Shown: in pieces, positions 10,492 through 20,675 of the stretch
Layout: every line of letters begins with the position of its first letter
Position numbering within the stretch: the stretch's first letter is position 1
Assembly (NCBI GenBank): GCA_963662175.1
Contig: OY759217.1
Location: forward strand, 12,774,562-12,838,561
Reading direction: 5' to 3'
Origin: Aradus depressus
Taxonomy: Eukaryota > Arthropoda > Insecta > Hemiptera > Aradidae
Length of the DNA stretch: 64,000 bases
The notes under the pieces: generated by a model
What the model was told of the DNA's origin: nothing
Seen by the model: only the letters and a program-made list of their open reading frames with translations
Databases searched by the model: none
Made by a program: the position numbers and the translations under genes

Positions 10492-11050
10492 TACATACAT
10501 ACATACATACTTCCACAGCTATATGAAGTATAGGAGAAGTTATGTAATCGGTCAGAAATTCGATGCGCATTTTTCAAAGGAATATTTTCTGACCTGATTC
10601 CAAAAATAATAAATAGTGATGCTTGTGTCTGTGAACATAATAACCCCCGATAGAATAAACATATAGTCACGAAATTTTATATGTGTATCCAGAACGCTTT
10701 AAGGACTACAACTGTTGATTTTTAGCGGCATCAGCAAAAGGGGAGTGGGACTCAACTCAAAAATCCCAATAACTACCGATATTTAAATTCAAAATCCGGC
10801 GACGACTCCGATTTATTTTCAGCATGATTGCCCCACAAGGGATCAGAAAAGGAGGGACTCGACTCAGAAACCCTAATAACTGCCGATGTAAAGAATGTAT
10901 TGACAAAAAATTGATTATGAGAATTCAGAAGCCCCTATGTAAATCAATTATTGTTTAAGCCCAAACGATCAATTTGTTTTGAAAGGAAAGTGAAAACTTA
11001 ATTATTTCGATCTGGGGAAGGACATAGTCGGTTATTCATCTTGATCTGTT
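10492..11050 (+). repeat. ATACATTCATT dispersed repeat, plus orientation
   Basis: After a TACA microsatellite (10484-10510) comes a copy of the commonest repeat of the window: GTGTCTGTGAACATAATAAC, GAAATTTTATATGTG, CCAGAACG..TTAAGGAC, two rounds of ACTCAACTCA/ACTCGACTCA..AACTGCCGATGTA, then the GAAAACTTAATT..CTGGGGAAGGACAT end. No coding content. Function unknown; probably the tail region of a retroelement. Confidence 0.7.
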
Positions 11051-11480
11051 CTTCTCATCATATCTGCAAAAGAGATGCAACAGAGAATAAGCTTCTTATA
11101 GTAATGAGCGCCCCTTACAAAATTTGACTCCTAACCATTTCATTGTGACCCAGACATTTTAGTACCTTTGGCGGCAAAAGTACTAAGAAATAAAATAAAA
11201 TGGAGCGGAGAAGGGAGAACCAAAAATATCACTTATCCAGGTCTTTGATGACATTTCTTTTAAATGAGTTTTGAGTTTTTAAATAAAGTTTCCAGATAAA
11301 TTTTATAAAACCAAACCTTTTTATTTCTGTTTGTAAAAGGTTTCCTATCTATTTTAAATATATATATATTTTTTTTCATTTTATTAATTAAATGAAATAT
11401 TCAATTCGTCAACATCAATTACATGTACCCTATATAAATATATAATAAGTTACTTTTCAATTGTGACAATTAAACTTTTC
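11051..11480. other. Unique AT-rich sequence upstream of a candidate exon
   Basis: No repeat or frame recognised. If the exon at 11483 is real, this is intron. Confidence 0.4.
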
Positions 11481-11482
11481 AG

Positions 11483-11587
11483 GTTGAGGCAGACAAAATT
11501 AAAACTGTCAACCATGAGGATACGATATACAGTTTATGGACAGGACTGAGTTTGGGACAGACAACGCCATCATTCACCTGGGTACTG
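11483..11587 (+). CDS. Candidate internal host-gene exon (35 codons)
   Basis: A 105-bp block is bounded by an acceptor (ACTTTTCAG, ending 11482) and a consensus donor (CTG then GTAAGT at 11588). Exactly one of three frames is open, and it reads 35 whole codons from a phase-0 intron to a phase-0 intron. The peptide begins VEADKIKTVN and contains EDTIYSLWTGLSLG; its composition looks like real protein, unlike the low-complexity frames around it. It matches none of the repeats in the window. I do not recognise the family, and no partner exon was found within several kb on either side. It may be a lone conserved exon of a long-intron gene or a chance match. Confidence 0.35.
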
Positions 11588-11589
11588 GT

Positions 11590-12010
11590 AAGTTGACAGG
11601 GTCCCTCACACACATACATATACACAAATACAGTACAAATATATGATTACATACACATATAAATGTATGACCATTTCGGTGGCTACTCTATAACATGGCG
11701 TCTATCTGTTTATGTTAAAGGAAAGCCACTATTTGGATATGTAATTTTTTTCTCAGTGTTCAAAAATAATAAAGTACCTAACCATAATAATAATAAAATC
11801 GTGTTTCCTATTCAAAAACATTATTTCATACATAGCTTTCATTTTCTTTTTTTCGGCAGAGTTCCTCCACAACTTAAAGGTCAGTCGAATCTACGTTTTA
11901 ATCATTATTTTTTATTATTTATATACTAATTTATTTCTCTTGGGTTTTCTTATATGATATATGAGAAAGAAAACCAAATAACAATATATTGATATATTTT
12001 TATATTTTGC
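11590..12010. other. AT-rich sequence without recognised genes
   Basis: Part of 11730-11930 (TTGGATATGTAATTTTTTTC..TTCGGCAGAGTTC..) is similar to 17430-17560, so this is an older dispersed repeat. The open stretch at 11663-11929 is low-complexity and not convincing. Confidence 0.5.
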
Positions 12011-12020
12011 ACATTGTGAC

Positions 12021-12054
12021 CTGAGGAAGGGACGTGAGAACGTCCCGAAATGTC
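12021..12054 (+). ncRNA. Hammerhead-like ribozyme motif c
   Basis: CUGAGGA, extra A, strong stem II GGGACG/CGUCCC with a UGAGAA loop, GAA, AUGU (ACGU in the presumed ancestor), C. Two decayed relatives sit at 17730-17763 and 40142-40175, all preceded by CATTGTGAC. Confidence 0.5.
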
Positions 12055-12156
12055 GTTGTGAAAAAGACACTTCCGGAAAAGTTATAAAAAATTATCTTAA
12101 TTTTGATTAAAATAAAACATAATATAACATAATATATTATATCTACTGTATTTATT

Positions 12157-12425
12157 TATAGTTTATTTTATCTGGGAGGTAAAATAAACTTAAGCACGCC
12201 GTCCTTCGGATGGGACGTTAAGCGATGGTCCCGAGCCTGTACGATGTCAGGTACTCGTTAAAGACCCCTACCCTAGATGAATAAAAATTTAGGGTAGGCA
12301 AAATTTAGGACTCCCACAGTAGAGTCGGGCTCATGTCCACCAGAGTGACGAAAGAGCGCTCTGGTAGTAGGCGATATGACCTCGTAGTTAAAGCCCGGAC
12401 ATGAGTCATAAAACCTAACCTAACC
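12157..12425 (+). mobile_element. 5'-truncated SINE with 15-bp TSD
   Basis: TCTACTGTATTTATT flanks both sides (12142-12156 and 12426-12440). The insert lacks the tRNA head, holds the central CCTTCGGATGGGACGTTAAG domain, and ends in a CCTAACCTAACC tail. It interrupts the 3' part of an older repeat that resumes at 12441. Confidence 0.9.
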
Positions 12426-12440
12426 TCTACTGTATTTATT

Positions 12441-12645
12441 AATATTATTATTTTTGTAATCATATTTTCAGGTATTTATTTTTATTTCTTATTAGTATTA
12501 TTAATTCTAATCCATGTGAATCAGACTTTCGGAGTTAATATATGTTTATATATCTAATTTATAAGCTATCTTAATGCATACATTCTTATGACGTATCCTA
12601 TTACCATGTATTGGTTTAACGGAGATAAATAATATTATTATTTCC
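12441..12645 (+). repeat. 3' tail of a LINE-like element
   Basis: Shares TCTAATCCATGTG, GTTAATATATGTTTATATAT, CATTCTTATGACGTAT and GGTTTAACGGAGATAA, followed by ATT repeats, with 17200-17370, where it follows a reverse transcriptase fragment. A shorter relative lies at 40665-40765. Confidence 0.65.
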
Positions 12646-13199
12646 TCTCCCTTTTTCAGGGAGTTGCCACCAACTGCTGTTGGAAAAGATTCCAATTCAT
12701 TACACCTCATATGAGACTTGGAAATTTTTCCTACCCTAAATTTTTATTCACCTAGGGTAAGGGTCACAATATGTGAATTATTGGAAAGAGAAAGAATACA
12801 GAGAATAACAAGTTGTAAAGTCTTTATTCAATTAACATAATAGAAAATTACATACAAAACATAAATACAGTAATGTGACATTTCTGAAGACTCAATATGT
12901 GAAGAACTCAATGGCCTAAGCCGTCTTGAGGAGTCTAGATTTACATAAATAATATTATCTTATAAACTTATTCACAACAAATTTTTCTTTCTAAAATGCA
13001 AATAACAATAAAATAATAAATATATCTTTGTTCCTATTTATTTATTTATTTAATTCACAGTTTCTGAAATCGTAAGCCTTTTTGCAATAATTTACCAGTA
13101 GTTGTCAATCTTTACCATTTAATAATTCCAACATAAATGAAGTACCTACCCTATGTTGTTTTTAAATATTTTATTTTTTAAATCATCATGAAATAACAA
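12646..13199. other. AT-rich sequence with a small SINE fragment
   Basis: 12733-12765 matches the SINE segment CCTACCCTAAATTTTTATTC. The rest is unique AT-rich DNA. The A at 13199 is the target base of the next Helitron. Confidence 0.5.
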
Positions 13200-13209
13200 T
13201 CATATATAT

Positions 13210-14945
13210 GAGTAGGTGATTTCCAAAACCAGCTCTGGAGTACCAGCTACACAGTAGTTATATACTTAGTGTCCAAATCTAGCCAAAACCATTTTAAAAG
13301 TATATGTAAAAAAGGCGAGGGTTTCCAAAACCAGCCATCTCAACAAAGCAGCGAGTGTCAAAAGCAGCTATATATTGGTTGTTTCCAAACCAAGCCATTT
13401 CGTGGCAAAAGTTACCCAAGATGGCTACTTGAAATGTCAAAACAAGCTATTTTATTATAGTTATACCTATATAACTTTACAATTTGTGAAGGAATTTCCA
13501 CTGATCCTCAAACCAAAGAAAATACAGTCAGTTATACTTGGACAGAAGAGGAATACAAAAAGGGATCCAATCAAATCGGTTCGGCAATATTCCACAAATT
13601 ACATAACACCAATTTTGAAAATATCACCACTACGGTACTATGGCTATTTTCAGACGGATGTGGAGGCCAAAACAAGAACAAAGCTATACTATTCATGCTT
13701 CAATACTGGTTGCTATTAAAAGCCCCTCCTCAACTGAAAGAAATTGTAATATATTTCCCTGTAGTCGGGCACTCATTTATGCCACCTGACCGAGTTTTTG
13801 GCAACCTGGAACGACAGTTCAAGTCAAATAATGAGATCGCAGTTCCAGATGAGTATCTAGAAGTGATTGCGGATTTTGGTGAGGTGATTCATCTCGGAAC
13901 TGATTTCAACGTCGCCGACTGGAAGAATGCTGCAGAAGGTGCTGAAACAACCAGGAAGTTGGCACTTTCAATTTCCAATGGCAAAGAAGGTTATTTTGAA
14001 ACCCACTCCTACAAGAAAAGCTCTGTTAGTTCAGGGCGAGGCATTTTACAACTTCGAGTCAGGGGAGCCAAAATCGATAGTAAAGAGAGGAAAAAATATT
14101 AAGAATGTCATTTTGGATGTAATCCCAAGAGGTGTTATCGTCAAGCCAAAAAAACTTTAAGATGTCAGACGTATTCTTTCACTTCACTTCGGAGACAACT
14201 GGGAAGAACTACCTAGATTAAAATATTTTGTAGACGTATTTGCTGAGCAAGCAATGCATAATGTACGAGTAGTAATATCACCAGTACCAGCAGGAGCTAA
14301 TGTGGGTGGTGAACAAAATGTCGAAATGGATATCCATCGACTCGAAGATGCCCAAGAGGATACGTACGAAGAAGAAGTTGATATAGATTTTGACTTACTT
14401 TAAGATGATATTGAGCTGCCCATATAATATAAAGAGGATTTTTACTAATTTTTAATTACAAGTATAAAGTATAAAAAGTTACTTTTTTTTCATGTTTTAC
14501 AACTTTTTCACTGTACATTATTTTCATAACTTTTTAATAAAAATAATATAAACATTAAATTTTTCAATAAAGATATTTTTCTTCACAGTCAGTATGTACC
14601 TATTTCTCATGCAAAGGCAATTTTAGCTGGTTTTGGCACTCAACACAAAATTTAGCTAGTTTTGAAACTCAATTCAATTTCAATATGGCCGACGAATCAG
14701 AATCAAAACCAGCCATTTCTCATGTTGAGTGCCAAAAGTAGCTATTAGAAAACTTAAATAAAAAATAGCAAATTTTCTAGCCACAATATATTTGGCAACG
14801 TTTGCAAGATGAGAGATAAAGTTATTACCCATCCATGAAAACAAAATCGGAACTTCAACTTAAAACGGTTAATTTTTATCAGTTTTTGGTGATTATCCCA
14901 AAAGTTGTTTACGGACAAATGGCTGGTTTTGGAAATCACCTACTC
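13210..14945 (+). mobile_element. TIR DNA transposon, 1,736 bp, nested in a Helitron
   Basis: The ends are 24-bp perfect inverted repeats (13210-13233 and 14922-14945) starting GAGTAGGTGATTTCC. The flanks are ATAT on both sides (13206-13209 and 14946-14949), a 4-bp TSD. Several subterminal copies of AAAACCAGCC face inward at both ends. It encodes one broken transposase-like gene. Four-base TSDs with GAG ends fit what I remember of the Sola superfamily, but the assignment is open. Confidence 0.85.
13461..14403 (+). pseudogene. DUF7869-type transposase-like gene, frameshifted
   Basis: One frame runs from after a TAG at 13458 to 14102 and carries the family signature: YLYNFTICEG, then KKGSNQIGS, then LWLFSDGCGGQNKNKAILF, then YFPVVGHSFMPPDRVFGNLE and DWKNAAEGAETTRK. 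Between about 13955 and 13990 the coding moves to the +1 frame (AKKVILKPTPTRKALLVQGE, FESGEPKSI). It is stopped once by TAA at 14158-14160, and goes on through DVRRILSLHFGDNWEELPRL to a natural-looking acidic end at 14403. The aspartate/asparagine pattern (SDGCGGQN, DRVFG) suggests an RNase H-like nuclease fold; this is inference from family resemblance. The N-terminal part is missing. It lies between the two TIRs, so it is the element's own gene. Confidence 0.8.
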
Positions 14946-15463
14946 ATATAAAGCTGAAAATGTCTGTGCGTTGTACCGCTATAACTCACGAACGGCTTGA
15001 TGGATTTGATTAATTTTTTTTTTAATTTGTTCGTCATCGTCTGTGGAAGGTTATAGGCGTATTAGTACCTCAATATCTGGTCCATCCCAGCATCCACCCA
15101 CGCAATCTTTGTAACCCAAAAACCACTGCAATGATTAATGAGGAATCTTTTTGAATAGATAAGTTCTATCTACCGGAAGGTTAAGGTCTATTTTTTAATC
15201 AACCCCTGGTCCATCCCAGCATCCACTCACGCAATCTTTGTAACTCGAAAACCATTGCAACGATTAATGAGAAATCTTTTTGAATAAATTAGTTTTAGCT
15301 CCAAAGCTAGCGTTACTACAGTTGAAGGACTATAAGCCTTATTCCGTATGAATAATTGAAAATTATAACATCATGAATGTACTGTCGAGTAACTGAATAG
15401 CCTTATAGGAGATATTGGGAGAAAAGTCAAAGTTCCCCGGGCAACGCCGGGTATTACTGCTAG

Positions 15464-15626
15464 TAACAAATATAAATAAAAAAATTATAAAATGCAAAAG
15501 TAATAAAACAGTTTAAAAAATAATTTTAAAAAGTGTCCAATGAGAGCTTACATATTATATTGATATTCAATATCTAAATCTCCACTCCATATTTACTGCC
15601 TATGTTATATTATTATTATTAATTTG
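15464..15626. other. AT-rich spacer
   Basis: No feature recognised. Confidence 0.4.
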
Positions 15627-15634
15627 AAATATAT

Positions 15635-15879
15635 CTGTGGTGTTGGAGTAAAGGGGTATATGTCAGTTTTTCTGTTTTCAGTTTTCAGAGAACTCCCAAG
15701 TTTCTCAGTTGTCCCCCTTTTCACTTCCTTTTTTTTCAATGATGTCACAAGATTCTGACTTATTTCTCTTTACCCCAACATAGAGATCACCTATCTAAAG
15801 CAAGTCATAACTTGCTTTAGATAGGTGTTACCCATTTTCACAAAAAATTGACATATACCCCTTTACCCAAACAGCACAG
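15635..15879. mobile_element. MITE, 245 bp, 8-bp TSD AAATATAT
   Basis: Ends CTGTGGTGTTGGAGTAAAGG and the complement of CCTTTACCCAAACAGCACAG form a 31-bp TIR with three mismatches. AAATATAT lies on both sides (15627-15634 and 15880-15887). The 8-bp TSD suggests hAT-type mobilisation, but the CTGTG terminus is not the usual YARNG. The TSD is low-complexity. Confidence 0.75.
15790..15829. repeat. 18-bp-arm hairpin inside the MITE
   Basis: CACCTATCTAAAGCAAGT and its exact complement are separated by CATA. It sits near the right end of the 245-bp MITE. Confidence 0.8.
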
Positions 15880-15899
15880 AAATATATATATATTTTAAA

Positions 15900-16043
15900 T
15901 ATTATTTTTTTAGTTTGTTAAAGGTTCCTTTATATATGTCATTATTGTTCTATATGTCTATTCTTTTATACGTGTCATTATTACGTTAATATTGTAAATG
16001 TAATGGTCACTGACCTTAAACAATAAAAATTATTATTATTACT
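15900..16043 (+). repeat. LINE-like 3' tail ending in ATT repeats
   Basis: GTCACTGACCTTAAACAATAAAAATT followed by ATT units looks like the polyA-less, microsatellite-type tail of a retroelement. Confidence 0.4.
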
Positions 16044-16215
16044 CCTGTCCCTGTGAGCCCTATCGTGTTCAGTGTTGAAGTTGCCCCTAGCGAGGAAACA
16101 TTGGTTTCTAAAGATCTGGACGAATGTTTCCGACCTTATGGCGTGCCTCGGGGGACAGTACGCGCGTGAGATTTTTCTGTCTGATGCGCTACTCATCGAA
16201 TCGCTACGATACTGC
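16044..16215 (-). pseudogene. LINE endonuclease-domain fragment, minus strand
   Basis: On the minus strand the frame reads SRAYCPPRHAIRSETFVQIF and then ARGNFNTEH. This matches the conserved part of the apurinic-type endonuclease of Jockey-clade non-LTR retrotransposons, which normally reads YCPPR...f.gGDFNaKH. The key aspartate of GDFN is N here, so the fragment is dead. It covers roughly 60 residues of a domain of ~220. It lies next to, and on the opposite strand from, a reverse transcriptase fragment of the same clade, so the two are separate insertions or a rearranged copy. Frame and motif support the family; the exact ends are approximate. Confidence 0.65.
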
Positions 16216-16365
16216 TTCAATCTGTATTTATGACGTGGTAGTGTATAGTGTTCGAAGAAATGTTTTACTATGACAGCTGCACCGCCATATTTGGTAACTT
16301 TGAATAATTATATTTTGTGATCAGATTAGTTATTTACCCTATATTGATATCGAATTGTTCCAGCT

Positions 16366-17000
16366 TACCAGTTTGGTTTCAAACATAACCATTCGTCTGT
16401 GGAACAACTACAGAGGATCACGGAAAAGATTGTGCATGGCTTCGAACAGAAGACATATACAACGGTTTTCTAGATGTAGCTACTGCGTTCGACTAGGTGT
16501 GGCATGAAGGTCTCCGCTATAAGCTGAGGACGACATGGGCTCCACAGTACTTGGAGAAGATTGTCGATTCCTTTTTGGAGAACAGGACGTTACAAGCGCG
16601 AATGAACAACATTCTCAGCTCCAAGCGTAGTATTCGGGCGGGAGTGCGACAGGGAGATATACTCAGTCCCCTCCTCTTCAGCTTATACTGCTGCGACATC
16701 CCCGAGCCATGCAACACCACTCTAGCACTATACGCAGACGACACACTACTTATGTGTCAACATGAAGACCTGTAGACAGCAGTTGACATGTTACAAACTT
16801 CTCTCAACCACGTCTCCAGCTGGTTCGCTCGAAGGAAGCTTCAGATAAATGTCAGTAAAACCGAAGCGATGTTTGCCCTCCGCCGATTTTTTACAGATAA
16901 CCAGAATGGGCTGCGGTTTGAGGGACCTCCCATTCCCTATAACTTCATATGCATTAGTAGATAACTACCAAGGCAGACTAGGCCTGTTCTGGAGAGGCCT
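16366..17000 (+). pseudogene. Jockey-type reverse transcriptase fragment
   Basis: Translation gives YQFGFKHNHSSVEQL (motif near the finger domain), a frameshift near 16470, LDVATAFD then a TAG at 16492, VWHEGLRYKL, GVRQGDILSPLLFSLY (motif B) and LALYADDTLLM (catalytic motif C, both aspartates kept). A TAG follows at 16773, then SSWFARRKLQINVSKTEAMF. This order is the palm of a non-LTR retrotransposon reverse transcriptase of the Jockey clade, which copies RNA into DNA at a nicked target. At least two stops and one shift make it dead. The endonuclease is absent on this strand. A shared LINE-like tail follows at 17060-17370. Confidence 0.9.
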
Positions 17001-17059
17001 TCTACAATCTTGGCCAGCATACTCTCCACAGAAGGCTCAAACCAAGATTATACCAAGAC

Positions 17060-17370
17060 ATTATAATAGTTCCATTTTATATTTTGTTAGAAGAATCGAG
17101 TTGATCTGGATAAATGAAGTTTATTATTGCTACATTATTGTACTCATATTTTCAACTATTTTTTTTATTAATTTCATTTTATTTTTTAATAGTATTGTTA
17201 ATTCTAATACATGTGGGTCCTACTCTAAAAGTTAATATCTGTTTATGTATATAATTTTAAGCTACCTTAAATGTATACATTCTTACGACGTATACCTGTT
17301 GCCTTGTTATGGTTTAACGGAAATAACCATTAATATTATATTATAATTATTATTATTTCAATAATAAAGC
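17060..17370 (+). repeat. LINE 3' untranslated tail
   Basis: Shares CATGTGGGTCC, GTTAATATCTGTTTATGTAT, CATTCTTACGACGTAT and GGTTTAACGGAAATAA with 12441-12645. It ends in ATT-rich sequence. Confidence 0.65.
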
Positions 17371-17890
17371 AATATATACAATAACAAAACGTAACCTTCA
17401 ACTAAAAATATTTATGCTACAGGTAACCCAATATTCGGAAAGAGCATTTTTTTCTCATTGCTTAAAAATAATAAAATAACTATGATATAGAAGTAACGTT
17501 TCGTATACTAAAACTATTTTATAGTTTTCATTTTTGTTTTCTTGGCAGAGTTCTTATACAGATATCCTCCTGTAAGGTCTATCCAAATTACTTTTTGCTT
17601 AATATTTTCATTACTACTATCTTTATTTTCTTTTTATATTGACACAATTTATTGTTCTAAGTATTATAAATACATACGTTTTATTTTGAACTCTCATAAC
17701 TTTTTTTTATATATATTATACATTGTGACCTGAGATGGGGACGTAAGAACGTTCTGAAAAACAGACGTGAAAAAGACACTTTTTGAAAAATCATAAAAGA
17801 ATATTAATCATAATTGAAATTAAAAACTGTATTTATTATTATTATTATTATTATCCTAATTTACTTCCTATTGTTTATTTATTGTTAATT
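17371..17890 (+). repeat. Old dispersed repeat with decayed hammerhead-like motif d
   Basis: 17430-17560 is related to 11730-11870. At 17730-17763 there is CUGAGAU, GGGGACGUAAGAACGUUCU, GAAAAAC, a mutated version of motif c. AT-rich otherwise. Confidence 0.5.
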
Positions 17891-17899
17891 TTTACTTAT

Positions 17900-18140
17900 A
17901 CTTTTAGTATAAGGACGAACTGAAATCGTGCGAAAATCGGAGAGATAAGGAACATCACGTTTCAAGGACCCATGACCACGTTCGACAGTTTTCGCGATGA
18001 TGTCTGTATGTGACCACCAATTAATTTTCCATAAAATTGCCGAAGGGGAGAGGGGAGCTTGACTCAAAAACCCTAATAACTACCGACGTAATGAAAGTAT
18101 CGACACAAAATTTAAAATGATTTAGAAACTCCTAAATAAG
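17900..18140 (+). repeat. ATACATTCATT dispersed repeat, fragment
   Basis: GAGGGGAGCTTGACTCAAAAACCCTAATAACTACCGACGTAATG and the following GACACAAAATTT match the plus-orientation consensus. Confidence 0.65.
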
Positions 18141-18149
18141 TAATAGATG

Positions 18150-18675
18150 TATCAGTCCAACATAGATTTATTTAACCACAACTAGTTTCGGCAATTTGTC
18201 ATCTTCAGGTGGTGAAACTGAACATACATAAACCAAAAATTATATTAGAATTAACGAGCTTTTACAGTTCATGTCAATCATTAACAATAAATAAGTTAAA
18301 AATAAAACATAACAATTTAAAAACTTTACGTAACAATTACCAAAAGTACAATGAGTTGAAATATTTTGAATTAAAATTTAAAAATAGTACAATAAATTAA
18401 AATATTTTGAATTAAAATGCGAAATACCTTGTTAGAGAAGTGGTCAAGGGACACGTATGAGTATCAGAGACCAGCTGGACACTGGCTGACTGGAAGACAC
18501 CCAGATTGCCTCTCACTCCCTAAGTTCCCAAAGTTCAAGAAGGGTGGGGTTTCAAATTGAGTTACCCTATTTAATTAAATAATCATTTTTGGTTTATGTG
18601 TGTTCAGTTTTACCACTTGAAGATGGCAAATTGCTGAAACTAATTGTGGTTAAATAAATTCATGTTGGACTTATT
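18150..18675. mobile_element. Fold-back element with hammerhead-like cores at both ends
   Basis: The left end (18150-18240) and right end (18590-18675) are inverted: GTCCAACATAGATTTATTTAACC versus GGTTAAATAAATTCATGTTGGAC, and CATAAACCAAAAAT versus ATTTTTGGTTTATG. The interior is AT-rich, with GGACACGTATGAGTATCAGAG also found complemented in the sister at 41160-41650. No gene is visible. Penelope-like elements carry such ends, so this may be a non-autonomous relative (inference). Confidence 0.65.
18180..18208 (-). ncRNA. Hammerhead-like ribozyme motif e
   Basis: Minus strand: CUGAAGA, U, GACA/UGCC stem (one mismatch), GAA, palindrome ACUAGU, U. The mirror copy at 18616-18645 has decayed to CUUGAAGA and ACUAAU. 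Confidence 0.4.
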
Positions 18676-19390
18676 TAACAAGTTAGTCTGCCTACCACTA
18701 AGAAATATAGAAGCTCCAATGTACTTCAACTATAGATTTTTAGACAAAGGAGGAAGAGCGAAAAGTTAATTGATTAATTCCATTGCTGACTTTTTATGAT
18801 GTACCTTTTTTTTACCATGTTATAGTAATATTATTAAAAATAGTTGTAAAATGAGATGGTAGATTTAAAGACTACATTATGCCAGGTTGAACATTGAAAT
18901 AAGTAAAATAGTGGTTTCTTCCCCCGGGATTGAGGTGAGGGAGACTGGACTCTCTGGAGACTCCAACAGGTGTGAGAGCCGCTCTATAAAATAGCTGGTT
19001 CCTCCTACACAGAGCCCAGCATCCTCATGACAGCCATTTTGGAAGGGACACCTCACAGTCCACTCCAACCATCTCGTACAGTCTTGTTCAACTTTACCAC
19101 ATATATTTAATCAGAACTTGCATACAAGTCTGAAGAGGCTGGATTCGAATCCCAACTTCGTTAATTATACATTGGTGCATTCCAACGTTCATCTGTAATT
19201 ATTCAACTTGCACATACAATGTCTAAAGATCAACATACTTCAATAATACAAACATCATAGGTTAGTTAGTTATTGAGAATCATGCCCGGGCTACAACCAA
19301 AGCACTCTTACGACGCTCTGATAGACATGAGCCTAACTTTGCAGATGGAGTCCTAAATTTTGAACAGATGGACTAAGGTTTTTTTCTCCC
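18676..19390. other. Unique sequence plus repeat scraps
   Basis: 18735-18800 is an ATACATTCATT repeat end; 19262-19365 is a minus-strand SINE 3' fragment (CATGCCCGGGCTACAACC). The middle (18840-19190) is unique; a 63-codon minus-strand frame at 18877-19068 has ordinary amino-acid composition but no motif I know. Status unknown. Confidence 0.4.
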
Positions 19391-19394
19391 AGAA

Positions 19395-19815
19395 ACTCGC
19401 TCCGTCGTTCATTGCAACGGCAGTTATTACAGTTTGTCTGAAATTTTATAGGTGTACTTCTTAAGGGGTTCTGGATACATATATAAAATTATGTCGGTAC
19501 ATTCATTCTATGGGGAGTTATAATGTTTACACAGACATTTTTTTCTTCATATTCGGAATGAAATTTCGTTGAATGTATGTTTCTGTGAACACGATAACTC
19601 CCAATAGAATAAATGTATCGATTCGAAATTTTATATGTGAATTCAGAACCCTCTAAGGACGACATCTAATAGATTTTCAACCAAAGAGGGGATTAGTAAT
19701 GAATTTTTCGACACAAAATTTCATATATGAATCCACAACACCATAAGGACGACATTTATAAATTTTCAGCGGATTCGGCAGAAGGGAAGAGTGGATTAGA
19801 GGGGGGCTAAACTCA
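19395..19815. repeat. ATACATTCATT repeat, inverted pair
   Basis: The first half is in minus orientation (ending near 19540), the second in plus orientation (GTTTCTGTGAACACGATAACTCC onward). Two copies are thus joined at their GTGTTCACAGACA ends. Confidence 0.6.
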
Positions 19816-19828
19816 AAAATTATCTAAT

Positions 19829-20158
19829 TAATTAAAATACACAATTTCTTTGTCAAACTTCACTATATATTTTCAAATACTCAACTAGTTTCGCCGTGTT
19901 AAGGCATTATCAAGAGTCACTTATAAACTGACAGAAATAGTTGACAAGGTAGAAGGTACAGTTATGGAGGGGGTTTTAGGAATCCCTTGTTTTTGTTACT
20001 CTATCTAAAAAAAAACCTCCATAACTGTACCTTCTACCCTGTCAACCAATTCTGTCAGTTTATAAGTGACTCTTGATAATGCCTTAACACGGCGAAACTA
20101 GTTGAATATTTGAGAATATATGTTGAAGTTTGACAAAGAAATTGTGTATTTTAATTAT
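19829..20158. mobile_element. Fold-back element, ~140-bp arms, hammerhead-like
   Basis: The left arm (19829-19968) and right arm (20018-20158) are near-perfect inverted copies, from TTAAAATACACAATTTCTTTG to its complement. Each contains CUUGAUAAU, GCC/GGC, GAA, ACUAGU, U (minus 19883-19914; plus 20072-20103), a diverged hammerhead-like core. Confidence 0.8.
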
Positions 20159-20289
20159 CTATTCCTAGAATGGAGCCTTCACAAAGTAAATCTGGAAACC
20201 ATAAATTATCTAATAACAATGATATTTAAGCGCCCCTATGTATATGCCAACTACAGAATATTAGCGCAAACGTCAACTGGTTCTGGAGG

Positions 20290-20675
20290 AGATTGTCTCT
20301 TAGATTCCGTACAGCTAAAAAATCTCCCAGATTCCGTACAACTTTTTTTTATTACTGTAGACATTTTCCATCACAATTTGTTTCTCAAAATATATAGTAA
20401 TACCTTCTGGGTTCCAATTTGGTTCTTTTTGGAGAATTAATCGAAACATTCAGTATGTTTCGTTCTTTTTATTTGGAAAAAGAGCGTATCGCTATTGGCA
20501 CCACCTTTGTTTCTTCTTCATTACTTCCAATATCAGCAAAAATAACATATAACTGCGCAAACTGAGGGAAACAACTTCGAAATGTACCATCGATGAAAAA
20601 AAGTTGTACCTACGGAATCTGGGAGATTTTTGAGCTGTACGGAATCTGGATGTACGGAATCGGGGGACACCCTGG
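20290..20675. repeat. Fold-back repeat with GATTCCGTAC words
   Basis: GATTCCGTACA occurs twice near 20307-20342 and its complement three times near 20612-20660, with CTCCCAGATTCCGTAC opposite GTACGGAATCTGGGAG-like words. It looks like a small MITE with internally repeated ends. No TSD established. Confidence 0.55.

Larger units (their letters stand above)
13200..15463 (+). mobile_element. Short Helitron (~0.52 kb) split by a nested TIR transposon
   Basis: The 5' end TCATATATAT lies at 13200-13209 and continues at 14950 as AAAGCTGAAAATG, giving the family's TC...ATAAAGCTGAAA start. The 3' end has the same ~160-bp tail as copies 1-3 (from CTAGCGTTACTACAG), the hairpin at 15436-15451 and CTAG at 15460-15463. 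The flanks are A (13199) and T (15464), as expected. Body 15060-15300 holds two ~130-bp imperfect repeats (GGTCCATCCCAGCATCCAC). Confidence 0.85.

Noticed and set aside
12395..12425. CCTAACCTAACC as telomere repeat (TTAGG type)
   Set aside because: Only two or three units, always at the SINE 3' end; it is the SINE tail.
18877..19068. 63-codon minus frame with ordinary composition
   Set aside because: No homology recognised, no splice or start context; left as unknown.
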